A stretch of 64,000 nt of DNA. Source: Cephalopachus bancanus. Lineage: Eukaryota; Chordata; Mammalia; Primates; Tarsiidae. The notes below the pieces were generated by a model that was not told where the DNA came from, made no database searches, and saw nothing but the letters and a program-made list of their open reading frames with translations. The translations under genes were made by a program, and so were the position numbers. Below, one piece after another: positions 59,320-64,000 of the stretch; within the stretch, counting starts at the first letter, position 1; each line of letters opens with the position of its first letter. Where the stretch lies: contig JAPVLO010000138.1 in the NCBI GenBank assembly GCA_027257055.1, forward strand, positions 7,192,001 through 7,256,000, written 5' to 3'.

Positions 59320-60170
59320 CACTTCTTGACTTTCAGAATCATACTCAGTTATATGCATATGAAAGATTATTTTATTATTTAGCAGATGTAGGATACAATT
59401 GAGAATTTTTCTTCTAAAACACTTTTGCCTCAAGATGTCAAGCCCTGAAACACATAAAAGTGGAAAACTAAAGGAAGTGATACCTGGAATCTCATTTACA
59501 CAACAGAAAGTGATGGTGAAACATGACAACTCGGACCATCTTATTCTTCTTTGGGTCATATTTAGTTTCTATTTTTCTTCTCTTGCTCATGTGAGATAAA
59601 CTGGAGAGATAATGCCATGTGTTTCTATCCTTAACCTTCTCAAAGAGTTAGATTTTTTTTATCTGAATTATAACATTCTTTTAACAATTCAACCATTTTA
59701 CCTCTTAAATACAATACTGTATTCTGTTTTTCCTTCTTTTCTGAGTAATTCTTAACATTGTGCTAGTTTTACCGTATCTATCTAGTTTGTGAAGGTTAAA
59801 ATGTCTCAAAGGTCAATCATGGGTCTCTTCTCACATATCATTTTCACCATAAGGAAATTTATTTATTGACATGATTTTGGATTTCATCTATTGGATGATA
59901 ATCCCAACATTGGTATAGCCATATTAATCTTTACTTTCACACTTCATACTCACAAAGTCTGTAGAATACTTCATGTCAGAATGCAGTCACATCACAAATA
60001 TCTCAAACACAACACGTCCTTATGTTTAAAATGCTGTTTCTCCAGTCTCCCACATCTCAATCAGATACCATCTCCCACATCTCAAACAGATATTTACTAG
60101 CCACTAAGACTTTTTTTGACACCTCTCCTTTTCGTTCTCCACATTCAAACCAACACCAAGTTGTTTTTAG
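59320..60170. other. Unassigned
   Basis: No gene or clear repeat. Short overlapping frames (66-81 codons) have no domain. Confidence 0.45.
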
Positions 60171-60173
60171 AGT

Positions 60174-60726
60174 CTATATTAGTTTCCTGTTGGTATGGCA
60201 CAAATAACCACGAATTTAATGACTCAAAACAACACAAATTTATTATCTTATAGTTCTAGAGGCCAAAAGTCTAAAAATCAAGGTGTTGAAAGTCAAAATT
60301 CTTTCTGAAGACTTCAGTAGTAAATTTGTTTCCTTGCCTTTTTCCAACTTCTAGAGGCTGCCTGTATTTCTTGGCTTGTGATTCGCCCTTCCTAAGTCTT
60401 AGAGACTAGTAGTGTAGCATTTTTCTCTCTCTCTCTCCCTTCTTCCCTCCCCTTCTCTCCCTCTCCCCTCTCACCCTGTCTCCCTCCCTTCCTCTCTGCT
60501 TTCATGATCACATCTCCTCTGACTCTCCTGCTTCCCTCTTTTCCTTATAAATCCCTTGTGATTATATTGTGCCCACCCAAATAATGGTAGTTCATTTTCT
60601 GATCCCAAAGACGCTTAAATTAATCACGTCTACAGAGTTCTTTTCACCATGAAACCTACCAGAGTCACTGGTTCTGGGAAGGAGGATGTGAACACATTGG
60701 GGCAGGTGAATTACTCAGTCTACATA
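60174..60726 (-). mobile_element. MaLR/MLT-type LTR, antisense
   Basis: TTAGTTTCCTGTTGGTATGGCACAAATAACCACGAATTTAATG, CAACACAAATTTATTATCTTATAG, CTTGCCTTTTTCCAACTTCTAGAGG and CTTGTGATTATATTG are the complement of an old MaLR-like LTR. A CT-rich expansion lies at 60421-60500. Confidence 0.7.
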
Positions 60727-60729
60727 GTG

Positions 60730-60975
60730 TCTCCCCTTCCCAAATTTCCTTAACCTGTTCTCTTTTGTTTTTTCCTCTTTCAGTTTTTAAGTCCAAAATA
60801 TCATTATCTTTTCCTAGAACGACTGATTTCCTGACTAGCTTCTGATTATCATTATGCATTCACTCTTTGAGCACATATCTCACTTAGTGGCCCCAACTGG
60901 TCTCTTTAAAGTGAAAATATAATTATAACTCTTCCCTACTTAGACCATTTTAATAGTTCACCATTGCATTTAGGA
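60730..60975. other. Unassigned
   Basis: Short spacer with no feature. Confidence 0.5.
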
Positions 60976-60989
60976 GACAATTCAAAAAA

Positions 60990-61272
60990 AATTTTTTTTT
61001 TTTTTTGAGTTGGAGTCTCATTCTGTCGCCCAGAGGCACGCGCCCAGCCACCGCAGCCTCAACCTGCTGGGATCGAGCGATCTTTCCGCCTCGGCCTTCC
61101 GAGTCGCTGGAACTACAGGCGCGCGCTACCACGCCCAGTTAATTTTTTTGATTTATTGTCGAGATGAGGTCTCGCCAAGTTGCCCAGGCAGGACTCGAAC
61201 CCACGGGTTCAGGCAATCGACTCACCTCAACCTCCCAAAGCGCAGGATTACAGGCTGAGCCACCGAGCCAGG
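60990..61272 (-). mobile_element. Alu SINE, antisense, shortened right arm
   Basis: Poly(T) at 60991-61006, GTTGGAGTCTCATTCTGTCGCC, then a deletion within the right arm (CAGAGGCACGCGCCCAGCCACC), and the usual end GAGCCACCGAGCCAGGC. CAATTCA flanks both sides (60978 and 61273). Confidence 0.94.
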
Positions 61273-61279
61273 CAATTCA

Positions 61280-62050
61280 GAATTCTTAATGTTCATAATC
61301 TGACACCTACATACAGTCTCATGCTTCATCCAGCACTTCTGCTCACTTAATCACACACAGCAGCTACCTGCCCTTCCAGCTAACCAAACTCATTATATGT
61401 CTGTGCAAATGCTTTTATTCCGCAATGATTTCCCCCAACTCTTTATAATATAATATAGTAGTACAGGGTCTATATTATAAAATAATATAAATTCCAAGGT
61501 CTGTATTATCTAGGGGATTTAAGATAAAACTATTGCAGTATAAAATACTGTCAAGTGTTCCCAATGCTTTCAGTGTTTCTTCTTTCATTAACTTCATAGA
61601 TTTCAAAGCAAATGTAAATCTTCTCTAGCAATACTTTGTCTTCCATCTTAATAGGTGTGGAATTCGTCTGCCTTTCCTTTGAGGTCCATTCTCCTCCCTT
61701 CGTTCTGTCTGTGGTTTAGGGAGCTGGGAAGCAATTCTCCTGACTCTTTTGCAAACTACCTTCCGGTTCTGTTCAGCCAGTGGGAGGTCCTGGTGGATGA
61801 CTTGAGAACAAGTGGAGGGGAAAAATCAGAGTATTCTTCTCACTAGGGCATTGAGTGACATTGAGTGACACAGAGACTGATTCTTTTCCCTGGCTCCAGT
61901 TCCTGATATCCGGCACCTTCATCATGGTCCAACTTCTGCCAGCCAGGTTTTCAACTTGAGCTGCACGGTCCCAGTTCCTGATCTCTGTTAACACCACTAG
62001 ATCCTTTTGCTCCTCTAGCTGTAGGAATAGAGATAGCTTCCCTTACTACT
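61280..62050. other. Unassigned
   Basis: No repeat recognised. A small direct repeat CATTGAGTGACA occurs near 61848-61870. Confidence 0.45.
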
Positions 62051-62080
62051 TGTATTAATTTGCCACAGAAACAGAACACA

Positions 62081-62127
<47 letters not shown>

Positions 62128-62470
62128 ATAAATAACTGTCATTATGAAAAATGACAAGTCCCAAGATCTACAGATCTACAGAGGGAGTTGGCAGCTGGAG
62201 ACCCAGTAGGGCCAATGTTTCAGTTTAAATCTGAAAGAAAAGTTGATACCCACGTTTGAAGGCTGTCAAATAGAAAGAAATCCTTCTTACTCAGAAGAGG
62301 CTCAGACTTTTTGTTTCACTCAGGCCTTCAAAGGATTGGGTGATGCCATCCACTTTAGGCAGGGTAATCTGCTTTAATTAGTCTGTGCATTCAAATGCTA
62401 ATCTCCTCCAAAAGCACCTTCACAGAAACACCCCAAATAATACAAAGTTGACACATATAATTAATCATTA
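62051..62470. mobile_element. LTR-like dispersed repeat with internal (CA)n
   Basis: TGTATTAATTTGCCACAGAAACAGAACAC, the (CA)n run, GGAGACCCAGTAGGG, CAGGCCTTCAAAGGATTGGGTGATGCC, TCAAATGCTAATCTCC and GACACATATAATTAATCATTA. A longer copy of the family at 59105-59312, in the same orientation. Confidence 0.65.
62076..62126. repeat. (CA)n microsatellite
   Basis: CA run with one ACC and one GCAC interruption, inside the LTR-like repeat. Confidence 0.96.
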
Positions 62471-62479
62471 AGCTTTTGT

Positions 62480-63445
62480 TGCTAATTTCTGGGTGGTCTC
62501 ACTGTAACTGTATTTTTAACTCTTTGTTTACCTGAAAAAAACAAAAAATTGCCTGATTTAATCCCATCCTTTTTTCAAAGCCTACAGTACTTTCAGTTTT
62601 CCTGACTAGATGCTGACTGATATAATAGGAGGCTTTTTGAATGGGAATTTCCCCATCCTTATGTTTTAAGTACCCCGGCATCTATATTTACCACAATATA
62701 TTCACCTTTTAAAAAGTAACCTACAGTATTTAAATAGGTGTATAAACAGTTTTCCATTTTTTTTTTTTTTGTAAATCAGAGTATACATTTATGCATTCAT
62801 TGCCCTTTCCTTCACTGTTTTTTGCTTCCAAAGGAATACTATATGTATTTTAAGACTTTATTGGACACTGTCTTTGCTTTTTTCCAAAGGGTACTATTTC
62901 TCAAATTATAAATTTTCACAAGACAATTATTTTATTAAATTAATGTGTAAGTTCTGAGAAAAATAAGATGCATACATTCATTTAATAAATTCATAAGTTC
63001 ACACATCATACAGAGTCTCACAAAATTTGGAATCACATATCTATTGCCAGACTTTATGTTTTCCAGATTAAATTGTTCATTCGCAATATCTAGGTCTAAA
63101 TGAGAAACATGATACTTCCAGCTCTATAAATGCCTTCTCCTTATATAAAAGACTGAAAAAAAACCCTCATGTGAAAGTCTTATGAAAGAAACCAGAGTTA
63201 AGTCTTAGACTACATCTATTAATATCTGAAAAGAAATAGTCTATTCCTTGTTCAATTGAAGGTTTAAAAATATGCATATTTTCAAAATAATGTTATTTGA
63301 ATGAATTAATTTTAATACAAGGACGAAACGTGCTTTTAAAGTTTTTCAATCCTCTGAATATAATAGATTAAAGTAGTCTTAAAAGAACTTACAAATCTGA
63401 AATTTTCACTCTCTGGGTCAAAAATTTTGGTAACTTCCAATGACT
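62480..63445. other. Unassigned AT-rich DNA
   Basis: No gene or recognised repeat. Confidence 0.5.
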
Positions 63446-63449
63446 TGTA

Positions 63450-63494
63450 ATATATATATGTGTATAATATATATATGTGTAATATATATATGTG

Positions 63495-63541
<47 letters not shown>

Positions 63542-63648
63542 TCTAAATATATATATCCTAAAAATATAAATATATACATGTAAATGATATAAATATATCC
63601 AAAAAGCTTACTTATATGAATATAAGTGCACACACACATATATATATG
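63450..63648. repeat. Compound (AT)n/(TG)n/(CA)n microsatellite
   Basis: Repeated ATATATATGTGT blocks, a pure CA run at 63501-63536, and further ATATATA blocks to 63647. The overlapping Cys/Val and Tyr/Ile open frames are translations of this repeat. Confidence 0.95.
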
Positions 63649-63650
63649 TA

Positions 63651-64000
63651 GTCATGTGTCCCTTAATGACAGGATACAATCCGAGAAATGCATTGTTAGA
63701 TAATTGTTTTCTTATGCCAACATTATAGAGAGTACTTACCCAAACCTAGATGGTATAGCTCACTATATACAAGTAGGCCATATGGTATAACCTGTTGCTC
63801 CTACACTACACATCTATTGGATATCTCAACATTAAAAGGTACAGTCAAAATGATGTATAACTATAAAAGGTGTTATGCATTTATAGGTTACTTGCCATGA
63901 ATAGTTCTTGCAAGGCTAGAAATTGCTCTGGATGAGTGAATGAGTGGTGAGTGAAGGTGAAAGCCTAGGGCATTCTTGTGCACTACTGTAGACTTTATAA
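63651..64000 (+). mobile_element. Tigger2/MER28-like DNA element, cut by window end
   Basis: After a TA the sequence reads GTCATGTGTCCCTTAATGAC, CAAACCTAGATGGTATAGC, GGCCATATGGTATAACCTGTTGCTCC and CACTACTGTAGACTTTATAA, the start of a Tigger2/MER28 element as I remember it. Confidence 0.78.

Noticed and set aside
60421..60500. CT-rich tract as a promoter or splice polypyrimidine signal
   Set aside because: It lies inside an old antisense LTR and looks like simple-repeat expansion.
1..64000. Lemur, galago or human origin
   Set aside because: The Alu linker and ends differ from the lemur and galago types and from AluS/AluY as remembered. Tarsier fits better but was not proven.

Overview
This window is mammalian nuclear DNA built almost entirely of dispersed repeats. 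No functional host protein-coding gene, rRNA or tRNA could be supported in it. The organism is most likely a non-anthropoid primate, with a tarsier as my best guess. The Alu elements are true dimers joined by an A-rich linker, so the source is a primate. They carry their own diagnostic differences: a linker with the core CAATAAATCAAAAAA, a 3' end reading GACTCCAACTC, and a left arm shortened near GGGCAGCGAGACC. These differ from human AluS/AluY and from the lemur and galago Alu types as I remember them. The species call is an inference and was not searched.

Layout. 1-5.2 kb: AT-rich DNA with an old L1 3' end. 5.2-14.7 kb: one old, nearly full-length L1 (L1M/MA grade), split by Alus, an antisense L1 tail, an ERV1-like solo LTR and a mariner-type transposon. 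15.4-18.3 kb: Alus, an ancient MIR, and the first copy of a ~240 bp duplication. 18.2 kb: a ~97 bp AT-rich palindrome. 18.4-25.9 kb: a full-length but dead L1 flanked by a 14-bp target-site duplication, inserted in the second duplication copy and itself carrying an Alu and an ERVK/IAP-like solo LTR. 26-36 kb: several L1 fragments in both orientations, a MaLR-type LTR and more Alus. 36.4 kb: a second mariner-type element. 39.6-42.7 kb: a near-complete Tigger1 transposon with a dead transposase and three nested insertions. 44-46 kb: an RPS13 processed pseudogene inside an old L1, itself hit by at least three later insertions. 46-64 kb: Alus, antisense L1s, MaLR-type LTRs, a Tigger-family short element, long (GT)n arrays, and the start of a Tigger2/MER28-like element cut by the window edge.

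Nothing here works together as a pathway. The content is a stratigraphy of insertions, and the main value is the datable nesting: target-site duplications of 4, 6 and 10-16 bp can be read directly for many elements. Stretches with no recognised repeat are listed as unassigned; they may be intronic or intergenic. I found no evidence for a new functional system. The best leads are the duplication-plus-palindrome-plus-L1 locus at 17.0-26.0 kb and the nested retrocopies at 44.4-45.7 kb.
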